Assembly (NCBI GenBank): GCA_023384455.1
Contig: JAHDWH010000050.1
Span: forward strand, 1-33,632
DNA from: Caldilineaceae bacterium
GTDB taxonomy: Bacteria; Chloroflexota; Anaerolineae; Caldilineales; Caldilineaceae
Length of the DNA stretch: 33,632 nucleotides
Direction: 5' to 3'
The notes under the pieces were generated by a model. That model was not told the DNA's origin, ran no database searches, and saw only the letters and a program-made list of their open reading frames with translations. This document shows, one piece after another, positions 1 through 7,175 of this stretch. Positions within the stretch are counted from its first letter, which is position 1, and every line of letters begins with the position of its first letter. Position numbers and translations under genes: made by a program.

Positions 1-70
1 TATAATCGCTGGTGCATCCTGGGCGCGCCCCCTTCCCGGGCGGCAGATATCCGCACGCGCCGCCAGGTTT

Positions 71-112
71 GGCGGCGCTCCCAGATGGCGGCGCTCCCAG
101 GCGGCGCTCCCA
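71..112. repeat. Three copies of a 13-bp GC-rich repeat
   Basis: The unit GGCGGCGCTCCCA occurs at 71-83, 87-99 and 100-112, just upstream of the sulfatase start. It looks like intergenic filler of the kind seen elsewhere in this window. No promoter was recognised in positions 1-136. Confidence 0.8.
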
Positions 113-136
113 AACCCACCCACAGGAGTAACACCA

Positions 137-1618
137 GTGCCATCGACCCCCAACATTCTCTGGATATGCACAGACCAGCAGCGCTGGGACACCCTGGGCT
201 GCTACGGCAACCCGTATGTGACGACGCCGAATATCGACCGGCTGGCCGCGGCCGGCGTGCGTTTTGCCAACGCCTTCTGCCAAAGCCCGGTCTGCACCCC
301 CAGCCGGGCCAGCTTTCTCACCGGGCGCTATCCCCGCACCACCCGCTGTCGGCAGAACGGCCAGCACATCCCGGCGGATGAGGTGCTGGTGACGCGACTG
401 CTGACCGAGGCTGGCTATGTGGGCGGGCTGTCGGGCAAGCTCCATCTCAGCCCGGCCAACCCGTCGGTAACGACCCACCGGGAGCCGCGCATCGACGACG
501 GCTACAGCGAATTCTATTGGAGCCACACGCCCCTGCCCTCGGCCAACCTGACCACCGACGCCGGCGGCGCGCAGAGTCCGTGGAGCGGGGACGATTATAC
601 GCCCTGGCTACGCGAAAGAGGCACACAGTACACCCGCACCGCAGTGGAAGGCAGCCGCTGGGTGCAGACGAGCGTCCCGCCGGAACTGCACCAGACCACC
701 TGGTGTGCGGAGATGGCAATCGACTTCATCCAGCGCCACGCGGAGAGCGACCAGCCCTGGTTTTTCTCGGTCAATCCCTTCGATCCCCACCACGCCTTCG
801 ACCCGCCCGCGGAATACTTGCAGCCCTATCTCGACCGGCTGGACGCCATCCCCCTGCCCGATTACAGCCCCGGCGAGCTGGACGGCAAACCGATTTTCCA
901 ACGCCAGGATCACAACGGCGGCTACAACAATCCCAACCTCTACCCCTTTTCCCAGATGAACGAAACCGATCACCGGCTGGTGCGGGCGGCCTATTGGGCG
1001 ATGATCGATCTCATCGACGCCCAGGTGGGACGGATGCTGGACGCGCTGGAACGCAGCGGTCAGGCCGAAAATACGCTTGTGATTTTTATGTCGGATCACG
1101 GGGAGATGCTGGGGGACCGGGGCATTTATCTGAAAGGACCGTACTTCTACGAACCGGCGATCCACGTACCGCTGATTGTGGCGGGGCCGGGCATCCCCGC
1201 GGCGCGGGAGAGCAGCGCGCTGGTGGAACTGACCGATCTCGCGCCGACGCTGCTGGACGCGGCGGGGCTGGAACGCTACGCGGGGATGCAGGGGCGTTCC
1301 CTCTGGCCGCTGTTGACGGGCGCTGCACCGCTGGACAACTTCCGGGAGGACGTCTACTGCGAGTTCTACAACGCGCTCTCCGGCCACAAGGAGCCGCAAG
1401 CCCACGCCACCTGTGTACGCACAGCCCAGCACAAACTGGCGGTCTATCACCGTATCGGCGCGGGGGAGATCTACGATCTGGCGGCTGATCCGGGCGAGGT
1501 GGTCAACCGCTGGGACGATCCAGACTACGCGGGGGTGAAGACGGAGATGCTTGTCCGTCTCTGCGACCGGATGGCCCAGACAGTTGATCCGCTGCCGCCC
1601 CGGGTTGCGCCCTGGTAA
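137..1618 (+). CDS. Sulfatase (alkaline-phosphatase superfamily)
   Basis: Predicted type I sulfatase of 493 aa that would hydrolyse a sulfate ester, probably on a carbohydrate. The N-terminus has the usual metal-binding segment DQQRWD (residues 13-18). The signature C53-T-P-S-R57 carries the Cys that is converted to formylglycine. The second metal site S-D320-H321-G and K333 in LKGPYFYE are also present, so the catalytic set looks complete. The GTG start is chosen because AGGAG (124-128) sits at good spacing and the sequence begins immediately with the conserved NILWICTDQQ strand. No signal peptide is visible, which suggests a cytoplasmic enzyme. No formylglycine-generating enzyme gene is in the window. 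The length is typical of the family; the substrate cannot be predicted. Confidence 0.93.
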   Translation: MPSTPNILWICTDQQRWDTLGCYGNPYVTTPNIDRLAAAGVRFANAFCQSPVCTPSRASFLTGRYPRTTRCRQNGQHIPADEVLVTRLLTEAGYVGGLSGKLHLSPANPSVTTHREPRIDDGYSEFYWSHTPLPSANLTTDAGGAQSPWSGDDYTPWLRERGTQYTRTAVEGSRWVQTSVPPELHQTTWCAEMAIDFIQRHAESDQPWFFSVNPFDPHHAFDPPAEYLQPYLDRLDAIPLPDYSPGELDGKPIFQRQDHNGGYNNPNLYPFSQMNETDHRLVRAAYWAMIDLIDAQVGRMLDALERSGQAENTLVIFMSDHGEMLGDRGIYLKGPYFYEPAIHVPLIVAGPGIPAARESSALVELTDLAPTLLDAAGLERYAGMQGRSLWPLLTGAAPLDNFREDVYCEFYNALSGHKEPQAHATCVRTAQHKLAVYHRIGAGEIYDLAADPGEVVNRWDDPDYAGVKTEMLVRLCDRMAQTVDPLPPRVAPW

Positions 1619-1630
1619 ATGCAAAGTTTG

Positions 1631-1698
1631 TAGGTTGGGTTGTTTCGGCACGATCTTCAGGTGAACGCCACCATCGCCTGCCGAAACAACCCAACCTA
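1631..1698. repeat. Palindromic element, copy 1
   Basis: A 68-bp element with perfect 20-bp inverted arms: 1631-1650 (begins TAGGTTGGGTTGTTTCGGCA) and its reverse complement at 1679-1698. The 28-nt core can form a further small hairpin (cgat...ggtg/cacc...atcg). It lies between the sulfatase stop and the HEAT gene stop. A second copy in the same orientation is at 2167-2232. Confidence 0.9.
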
Positions 1699-1699
1699 C

Positions 1700-2141
1700 T
1701 CAACTGCCCCAGTTCGCCACTGCTGCGCTGGCTTCCTTGCGCACGCGCGCATCCGCATCCGAATGGGCCACTTCCGTAATTCTGGCCCGGATGCTCTTGC
1801 TCAGTTCCAGCCCGCAGCGGTCGGGTTTGCATACGTCGCAAGTGAGCGCATGAACCGCGTGCCTTCTCACTTTGCCGATGGGGTCGTTCAATAGAGGCAG
1901 GATGAAGGGGATAAACGATTCATCGGCCAGGTGATCCATCAGTTGCAGAGACCACCAGCGCACTTTTGCGTTGTCGTGTGTCAGCCCCAGAATCAGTGCT
2001 TCTCTTGCCTCTGGCTTCAACGTCACCTTTGCCAGGTCACGGGCATTGATAGCCCCAACCAGCAGAACAATCGTCTCGTTTCTGCCCTCTTTGTATGCCA
2101 GCCGGTTGACCAGTTCTGTATAATTCAACGGCTCTTTCACA
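1700..2141 (-). CDS. Small HEAT-repeat protein
   Basis: A 146-residue protein with HEAT/armadillo-like helical repeats: segments such as EAREALILGLTHDNAKVRWW and LLNDPIGKVRRHAVHALTC show the D-x-x-x-x-V-R spacing typical of HEAT pairs. HEAT proteins are binding scaffolds; no enzymatic role is implied. The reading frame stays open upstream to a GTG at 2185 inside the repeat element, but the start is placed at GTG 2141 because a G-rich Shine-Dalgarno-like AGGGGGA lies just before it and the first 15 residues of the longer form would be repeat-derived. Two Cys near the end (TCDVCKPDRCG) might bind metal. The gene is bracketed almost to the base by two copies of the palindromic element. Confidence 0.75.
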
Positions 2142-2166
2142 ATCCATCCCCCTGACGAATAAAGAG

Positions 2167-2232
2167 TGTTGGGTTGTTTCGGCACAATCTTCAGGGGAAT
2201 GCCATCATCACCTGCCGAAACAACCCAACCTA
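2167..2232. repeat. Palindromic element, copy 2
   Basis: Second copy of the element at 1631-1698, same orientation and same 28-nt core length, with a handful of mostly transition differences in the core. The arms pair over 17 bp (2168-2184 with 2213-2229); the outer three bases of the left arm are not conserved. It ends 5 bp before the stop codon of the ABC transporter gene. Confidence 0.88.
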
Positions 2233-2237
2233 CGCTG

Positions 2238-4061
2238 CTACGCCGCCACCAACTCCCCGTGCATAGACGCTTCCAACTCCGCGCTGTGTTCGTCGCGGAA
2301 CTGTTTGGTGTAGAGATCGTAGTAGTGGCCCCGCTGGCGGATCAGTTCGGCGTGGGTTCCCATCTCCGAGACGCCGCCATTTTCGATGACCAGAATGCGG
2401 TCGGCCTGTTTGATGGTGGAGAGGCGGTGGGCGATGATAAAACTCGTCCTGCCCTCCATCAGCTTTTCCATGGCCTGCTGGATCAGCGCCTCGGCCAGGG
2501 TATCCACCGAACTGGTCGCCTCGTCCATTACGAAGATTTCCGGGTTACTCAGCACCGCCCGCGCCAAACTGAGCAACTGCTTTTGCCCGACGGAGAGCAG
2601 CACGCCGCCCTCCCCCACTTCCGAATCGTAGCCCTTTTCCAGCCCCAGAATGAAGTCATGGCTGCCCGCCATCTGGCTGGCGGCCACAATCTCCTCGTCG
2701 CTGGCGTCCAGCCGCCCGTAGCGCAGATTCTCCCGGATGCTCCCGGAGAAGAGATGGGGCGTCTGTAGCACCATCCCAATCCGGGAGTGGATGCTGTGCA
2801 GAGTCAGTTTGCGGTAGTCGGTGCCGTTGAAGAGAATCTCGCCGCCCTTCGGCTCGAAGAAGCGGCAGACCAGATTGACCAGCGTAGACTTGCCCGCGCC
2901 GGTCGGCCCTACCAGCGCGATGGTCTCGCCCTGGCGGATGTGGAGGTTGAATTTCTCCAGCACGGGTTTGTTGTCCTCGTAGGAGAAGTCCACATCCTTA
3001 AAGACGATATCGCCCCGGATTGTGCCCGGATCGAAAGCGCCTTCCCGGTCCTGAATCTCCGGCACTGCGTCGATGAGCGAGAAGATGCGCTCGCCAGAGG
3101 CGATGGCCTGCTGCATTTCGGCGTAGACCCGGGCCATCTCCTGCACGGGAAAGAGCATAAAGGTAATGTAGGAGACGAAAGCCTGGATGCCGCCGATGGT
3201 CATCGAGCCGGTCTGGAACTGCCAGCCGCCGTACCAGATGATACTGCCCACGCCCAGCGCGCTGATGAGCTGGACTGTGGGCAAGAAGAGGGCCGAGAGC
3301 CAGGCCGCCCGGAAGGCCGCCCGGTACATCTGCCCGGTCAGGTTGCCAAACTCGTCCAGATTCTCCTCTTCCCGGCGCAGGCTTTTGATCACCCGCACAC
3401 CAGTGATCCCCTCGTTGTACGAGCCGGTCACTTTGGAATTCATCTTGCGCACCTGGCGGTATTCCAAGAGAATCTTCTTTTGGAAGAGCGAGGCCACCAC
3501 CACCAGCGCGGGGATAATCAGTGCCACGATCAGCCCCATACGCCAGTTGATGTAGAGCATAAAAGCCAGAGAGGCCACGATATTGAGGATGCCCCACACC
3601 GTATCCAGAAAGCCCCAGGAGACCAGTTCCCCCACCCGCCCCACGTCCGAGGTCAGCCGGGACATCAGCCAGCCCACCGGCGTGTGGTTGTAGTAGGAGA
3701 GGGGCAACTCTTGCAGCCGGGCAAACATCTTTTTGCGCAGGTCGTACTGCACCCGCTCGCCCAGCCGGGCCGCGCTGGTGATAAAGCCGTAGACGAGCGC
3801 GGCCTGGGCCAGGGTCAACGCCATATACTGGGCGATGATGCGCCAGAGGGTTTCGGTGTCCCCGGCCAGAATGCCGTCGTCGATAATCAGTTTGCTCAGG
3901 TAGGTGAAGTAGGATTCCAACACCGCCAGCAGCCCGATACAGAGCAGATAGCCAAGCATCATCGGCCAATGGAGCAGCCCCTGCTTAAAAATCCGCACAA
4001 TCGTCTGCCCATTGAATTGGGTATTGAACTCTTCTTCCTCGAAATGTTCTTGATCTGACAT
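2238..4061 (-). CDS. ABC exporter half-transporter, consensus Walker B subunit
   Basis: A 607-aa half-transporter: N-terminal six-helix type IV exporter membrane domain (about residues 35-330), then a nucleotide-binding domain. Walker A GPTGAGKST contains K391. Walker B IFVMDEATSSVD has the catalytic Glu (E514). The signature is LSVGQ (490-493) rather than LSGGQ. The start is ATG 4061 (MSDQEHFEEEEF) because AGGAG precedes it at about 8 nt; the upstream in-frame extension runs into repeat sequence. It lies 170 bp downstream of a second half-transporter on the same strand whose defects complement it, so the two should form one heterodimer. Substrate unknown; the architecture resembles BmrCD and TM287/288 multidrug or lipid exporters. 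Confidence 0.93.
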   Translation of the reverse strand: MSDQEHFEEEEFNTQFNGQTIVRIFKQGLLHWPMMLGYLLCIGLLAVLESYFTYLSKLIIDDGILAGDTETLWRIIAQYMALTLAQAALVYGFITSAARLGERVQYDLRKKMFARLQELPLSYYNHTPVGWLMSRLTSDVGRVGELVSWGFLDTVWGILNIVASLAFMLYINWRMGLIVALIIPALVVVASLFQKKILLEYRQVRKMNSKVTGSYNEGITGVRVIKSLRREEENLDEFGNLTGQMYRAAFRAAWLSALFLPTVQLISALGVGSIIWYGGWQFQTGSMTIGGIQAFVSYITFMLFPVQEMARVYAEMQQAIASGERIFSLIDAVPEIQDREGAFDPGTIRGDIVFKDVDFSYEDNKPVLEKFNLHIRQGETIALVGPTGAGKSTLVNLVCRFFEPKGGEILFNGTDYRKLTLHSIHSRIGMVLQTPHLFSGSIRENLRYGRLDASDEEIVAASQMAGSHDFILGLEKGYDSEVGEGGVLLSVGQKQLLSLARAVLSNPEIFVMDEATSSVDTLAEALIQQAMEKLMEGRTSFIIAHRLSTIKQADRILVIENGGVSEMGTHAELIRQRGHYYDLYTKQFRDEHSAELEASMHGELVAA

Positions 4062-4128
4062 TAGAAGAAACTCCTGTAGAGAGAGTTGTATCGTTTTGCA
4101 ATACACATTTGCCGTGGAAACGTGAGGA

Positions 4129-4237
4129 GTGAAACGTGAGATCAGTCGGACCCACTCACGTTTCACGTTTCACGCATCTACTGTGATGCGTGAAACGTGA
4201 GATCAGTCGGACCCACTCACGTTTCACGCATCTACTG
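4129..4237. repeat. Two tandem palindromic GTGAAACGTGAG elements
   Basis: Copies at 4129-4166 and 4190-4227 have identical 12-bp arms (GTGAAACGTGAG / CTCACGTTTCAC) around the same 14-nt loop, and both are followed by the flank GCATCTACTG. Between them GTTTCACGCATC (4167-4178) pairs with GATGCGTGAAAC (4185-4196), so the array can fold in alternative ways. The stop codon of the upstream ABC gene (4232-4234) lies inside the repeat flank. A third copy with a different loop is at 9787-9825. Confidence 0.9.
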
Positions 4238-6286
4238 GACCGCAACTGCTCCGTTACGGCCATTTATTTTTCCGGTCTTTCCCGCCAGCCGCTTGTCCAC
4301 CGCCTCCACCACTTCGGCGATCTCCCGCTCCAGCTCTTCCTCGATGCGGGCTTGCAGATCGTAGACCCGGCGGTAGATGCCCGGCTCGGCGAGGAGTTCG
4401 TCGTGGGTGCCCCGCTGCACAATCCGGCCCTGATCCATCACCAGAATCTGGTCGGCCTCCATCACACTCTGCACCCGGTGGGCGATGATGAACGTCGTAC
4501 GATTTTCCATCAGCTTTTGCAGCGCCTCCCGGATGGCGGCGTCGGTCTCTGTGTCCACGCTGCTGGTGGCGTCATCCAGAATCAGAATCGACGGGTTTTT
4601 GAGAAGCGTGCGGGCAATCGTCACCCGCTGCTTCTGACCACCAGAGAGGGTGACGCCCCGCTCGCCCACCAGCGTATCGTAGCCGTTGGGGAAGCCGAGA
4701 ATCACGTCGTGGACAGCCGCGGCCCGTGCTGCCGCTTCCACCTCTTCGTCGCTCACCTCCCGGCCCACGCCGTAGGTGATATTGCCCCGAATGGTGGTGG
4801 AGAAGAGGAACGGCTCCTGCTGCACAATCCCGATCTGTGCCCGCAGCCCGTCCCGGGCGATCTCCCGCAGTTGGATACCGTCAATAGTGATGCTGCCTTC
4901 GGTGTACTCGTAGAAGCGGGGCAGCAGATTGACCAGCGATGTCTTCCCCGAACCCGTCGCGCCCAGCAGACCGATGACCTGGCCGGGTTTGGCGTGGAGG
5001 GAAATGTTCTGCAGAACCCATTCCCGATTCGAAACTGGGATGTTGGGATGATGGGATGATGCGCCGTTTGTGCCCGGCGTCTCGGCTTTGGTGGCGATGG
5101 CCTTCTCCCGCTCCTCCGCGCTGGCGGGGACGGCATAGCGGAAGCTCACGTCGTCGAAGCGCACATCCCCCACCAGCCGCGCGGCCAGGTGGTGTGTGCC
5201 CTGGCCCAGGGGTTCCCGCTGCTGGCGGATGATCGCCTGCAAACGTTCCAGGGAGACGACACCGGTGGAGATATTCGCCACCAGCCGCCCCAGATTGCGA
5301 ATGGGCCAGATGACATTGATGACCAGACCGGAATAGGCCAGGTATGTGCCCAGACTGATATCGCCGTTGATAGTAGCCAGCGCGCCCAGATAGAAGGCCA
5401 GGAGCATCTGCAAGCCGCTGATCACATCTGTCACCGGCCAGAAGGTGGCGTGGAGTCGGGCCAGGTCTTTGCCCCGCTCATACTTTTTCCAGTTTTCCGC
5501 TTCAAAGCGCTCGATCTCGAATTCCTGACGGGCAAAGGCTTTCACCACCCGCACGCCGCTCAGATTCTCCTGCAAGCGGCTGGAGACCTTCGCCTCCTGG
5601 CTCTGGTAGGATTCGTAGGTAATCTCCATCCTCTTGAAGAAGTAGATGGAGGCCGCCACGATAACCGGGATGACAATCACCGAATAGAGGGCCAGCCGCA
5701 CATCGAGCAGGAGCATCCCGGCGAAGTTGACGAGGAATAGCAGCGTAATGCGCCCGATGCCGATCAGCTGGTCCTGATAGAGACGGCGGATGGTGTCCAC
5801 GTCCGACGTGGCCCGGCTGATCAGATCGCCGGTCTGCATCCGGTCGTGATAGGTGAAGGTCAGCCGTTGCAGGTGATCGTAGATATAATTGCGCAGCCGC
5901 CGCACGATGCCTTCGGATGTCTGCGCGGCCAGCCGCCCGGTCAGATAGGTGAAGAAGCCCTGAAAGAGGGCCAGGCCGATAAAGCCCAGGGCGATCCAGG
6001 GGATCAGCCACTGGTTGGCCGTCACCTGAAGCACGTCGTCGATGAAGTAGCGCAGCAGATAGGCGACGCCCGTGCGTCCCAGCGCGGCCAGCCCCGCGGC
6101 CACCACCGCAATCGCATAGATGCCCCGGAAACCGGTCAGCATCCGCCAGAGCGCTTTGGTCTTGCTCTCGACCAGGACATTTTGCAGGTCATAGGTTGTT
6201 CGTAGTGAATTGTCTGGCATTTTCTCACGCTCACTGGTTCTGTTTGAATTCGTTTCCTCGCGCCGCACGTCTTCTCTTGCTTCCAT
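4232..6286 (-). CDS. ABC exporter half-transporter, degenerate Walker B subunit
   Basis: A 684-aa half-transporter with a charged N-terminal extension, an ABC exporter membrane domain (about 70-370) and a C-terminal nucleotide-binding domain. Walker A GATGSGKTS contains K448 and the signature is canonical LSGGQ (Q551). Walker B reads LILDD, with D572 where the catalytic Glu should be, so this domain's own ATP site is expected to be weak. The start is ATG 6286 (MEAREDVRREE) because AAGAGG lies upstream; a later ATG (MPDNSL) at 6219 is an alternative. About 40 residues rich in Ala, Glu and Ser/His (around 5020-5150) are inserted between the first NBD strand and the next; part of this is encoded by filler repeat DNA. 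Expected partner: the gene at 2238-4061. Confidence 0.93.
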   Translation of the reverse strand: MEAREDVRREETNSNRTSEREKMPDNSLRTTYDLQNVLVESKTKALWRMLTGFRGIYAIAVVAAGLAALGRTGVAYLLRYFIDDVLQVTANQWLIPWIALGFIGLALFQGFFTYLTGRLAAQTSEGIVRRLRNYIYDHLQRLTFTYHDRMQTGDLISRATSDVDTIRRLYQDQLIGIGRITLLFLVNFAGMLLLDVRLALYSVIVIPVIVAASIYFFKRMEITYESYQSQEAKVSSRLQENLSGVRVVKAFARQEFEIERFEAENWKKYERGKDLARLHATFWPVTDVISGLQMLLAFYLGALATINGDISLGTYLAYSGLVINVIWPIRNLGRLVANISTGVVSLERLQAIIRQQREPLGQGTHHLAARLVGDVRFDDVSFRYAVPASAEEREKAIATKAETPGTNGASSHHPNIPVSNREWVLQNISLHAKPGQVIGLLGATGSGKTSLVNLLPRFYEYTEGSITIDGIQLREIARDGLRAQIGIVQQEPFLFSTTIRGNITYGVGREVSDEEVEAAARAAAVHDVILGFPNGYDTLVGERGVTLSGGQKQRVTIARTLLKNPSILILDDATSSVDTETDAAIREALQKLMENRTTFIIAHRVQSVMEADQILVMDQGRIVQRGTHDELLAEPGIYRRVYDLQARIEEELEREIAEVVEAVDKRLAGKTGKINGRNGAVAVQ
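5030..5066. repeat. In-frame filler repeat inside the ABC gene
   Basis: The tract around 5037-5061 is built of tandem TGGGATGA/TGGGATGT units and encodes ASSHHPNIPVSN in the NBD insertion of the ABC half-transporter. It resembles intergenic repeat sequence rather than coding DNA. Confidence 0.6.
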
Positions 6287-6341
6287 CGGCAGCCTCTTTC
6301 TGAACTTGGGGTGGGTTCGATTAGGGTGCTTGGGCTTGTAT

Positions 6342-6381
6342 ACACGGATCGGAAGGAACACAGATTTTTACTGATCCGTGT
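6342..6381 (-). other. Stem-loop in the ABC operon 5' leader
   Basis: ACACGGATC (6342-6350) is the exact reverse complement of GATCCGTGT (6373-6381), giving a 9-bp stem with a 22-nt loop. There is no U-tract. It lies between the attenuator hairpins and the ABC start codon. Confidence 0.55.
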
Positions 6382-6406
6382 TCTCTCCGAATCCGTTATA
6401 CAGAAC

Positions 6407-6438
6407 AAAAAAAGTCACGGGATATCCCGTGACTTTTT
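6407..6438 (-). terminator. Attenuator hairpin 2 (perfect palindrome with U-tract)
   Basis: A 20-bp perfect palindrome (6414-6433, half-site GTCACGGGAT) is flanked by A and T runs, making a 30-bp palindrome. Read on the minus strand it is a GC-rich stem followed by seven U, an intrinsic terminator. It sits between the leader ORF and the ABC genes, and its arms are also complementary to those of hairpin 1. Confidence 0.8.
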
Positions 6439-6463
6439 GACGCAGCGCAAACGCTGCCCAATC

Positions 6464-6493
6464 AAAAAGGTCACGGGCTTATGCACCGTGACC
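6464..6493 (-). terminator. Attenuator hairpin 1 (intrinsic terminator)
   Basis: On the minus strand GGTCACGG pairs with CCGTGACC (8 bp, 9-nt loop) and is followed at once by five U, a compact intrinsic terminator. Its 3' arm plus U-run can alternatively pair with the 5' arm plus A-run of hairpin 2, enclosing a small GCAGCG/CGCTGC hairpin (6442-6457). That alternative would act as an antiterminator for this terminator. Confidence 0.75.
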
Positions 6494-6544
6494 GTTGTCG
6501 CCTGTAGCGAGCGAGAGAGAACCAACAATCTCCTCGCGGGTGGA

Positions 6545-6622
6545 TCACCGATGCGTGTCCTTTGACTTGGTTGCGGCGGGGGCAACCCCAGCCCACATAC
6601 GATTCATGTACAACATCTGCAT
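6545..6622 (-). CDS. Leader peptide upstream of the ABC exporter operon (25 aa)
   Basis: A 25-codon ORF beginning MQMLYMNRMW and ending KSKDTHR, with a strong Shine-Dalgarno AAAGGAG (6633-6627) four bases before its ATG. It lies about 65 nt downstream of a good promoter and directly upstream of two terminator hairpins, in the same direction as the ABC genes. The peptide matches no family I know. The N-terminal half is Met-rich (four Met in nine residues) and aromatic; the middle is GVAPAAT. Position and structure suggest a cis-acting leader peptide whose translation state controls readthrough, comparable in layout to the bmrB leader ahead of bmrCD in Bacillus subtilis. The function is inferred, not shown. 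Confidence 0.6.
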   Translation of the reverse strand: MQMLYMNRMWAGVAPAATKSKDTHR

Positions 6623-6693
6623 CGGACTCCTTTCCTGCACAACTGTAGCCTGCGAAAGTAACCTGCGAACAGGCAGTTTGTAACAACCGCTAC

Positions 6694-6722
6694 AGAATAA
6701 CATAGGTTCTGTGGGGCGTCAA
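6694..6722 (-). promoter_or_regulatory. Sigma70-type promoter of the ABC exporter leader
   Basis: On the minus strand TTGACG (6722-6717), a 17-nt spacer and TATTCT (6699-6694). Transcription would start near 6687, giving about 65 nt before the leader ORF. It overlaps the only available start of the truncated YbaK-like frame on the other strand, which supports that frame being a remnant. Confidence 0.6.
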
Positions 6723-7175
6723 GAACAAATTCCTCTTGGGGTGAGCGAGAAGTTTTCCCGAGGAGGGGGAGGTAGAGCAGATAAAAATGGCGCTCAGATT
6801 GTCAAGACGTTGCTCTTTGTGGCGGAGATGCCGGAAGAGCCAGCGGGAAAGCCAGTGGTGATCAGCAACGGGGAGAGCTGCGTGGAGAAGCGCCCGCTGG
6901 CCGACCGTTTTGGGGTGGGGAAGAAGCGGGTAAAGCTGGCCCCGCCAGGGGTAGTGCTGGGGTTGCTGGGCTATCCGGCGGGTGGTGTGCCCCCCTTTGA
7001 TCACCGCACCCGACTGCCTGTTCTGCTGGATGTTACCATCACCCGTTTCGGCGAGGACGGGCTGATCTATGGCGGGGGCGGCGATGACCGCACAATGCTG
7101 GAGTTGACGGTGGGCGAATTGGTGCGAATCACCCAGCCAAAGGTGCTGGCGTTGAGCGAAGCTACCGGCTTGTGA
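6711..7175 (+). pseudogene. YbaK/EbsC-like aminoacyl-tRNA deacylase, N-terminally truncated
   Basis: From residue 29 the frame matches the YbaK/EbsC/ProX editing-domain family: IVKTLLFVAE contains the conserved Lys, followed by LGLLGYPAGGVPPFDHRT and GGGGDDRTMLELTVGELV. These proteins hydrolyse mischarged tRNAs. The normal N-terminal 25-30 residues (helix before the VKTL strand) are not recognisable; the first 28 residues look like translated noncoding DNA, and the GTG at 6711 lies inside a minus-strand promoter with no clear Shine-Dalgarno. The C-terminus appears complete. It overlaps the 3' end of the converging glycosyltransferase by 14 bp. Most likely a decayed or partial gene; a functional shortened protein cannot be excluded. 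Confidence 0.65.

Noticed and set aside
608-1651. Long minus-strand frame opposite the sulfatase
   Set aside because: It is a GC-skewed shadow of the sulfatase coding frame, shows no domain signature, and the sulfatase motifs are complete on the plus strand.
2787-4058. 423-codon plus-strand frame opposite the ABC gene
   Set aside because: His/Gly/Asp-rich low-complexity translation with no motif; it mirrors the ABC transporter codons.
4129-4227. CRISPR-like direct repeats
   Set aside because: Only two adjacent copies, each internally palindromic with an identical loop, and no spacer diversity; they are REP-like elements.
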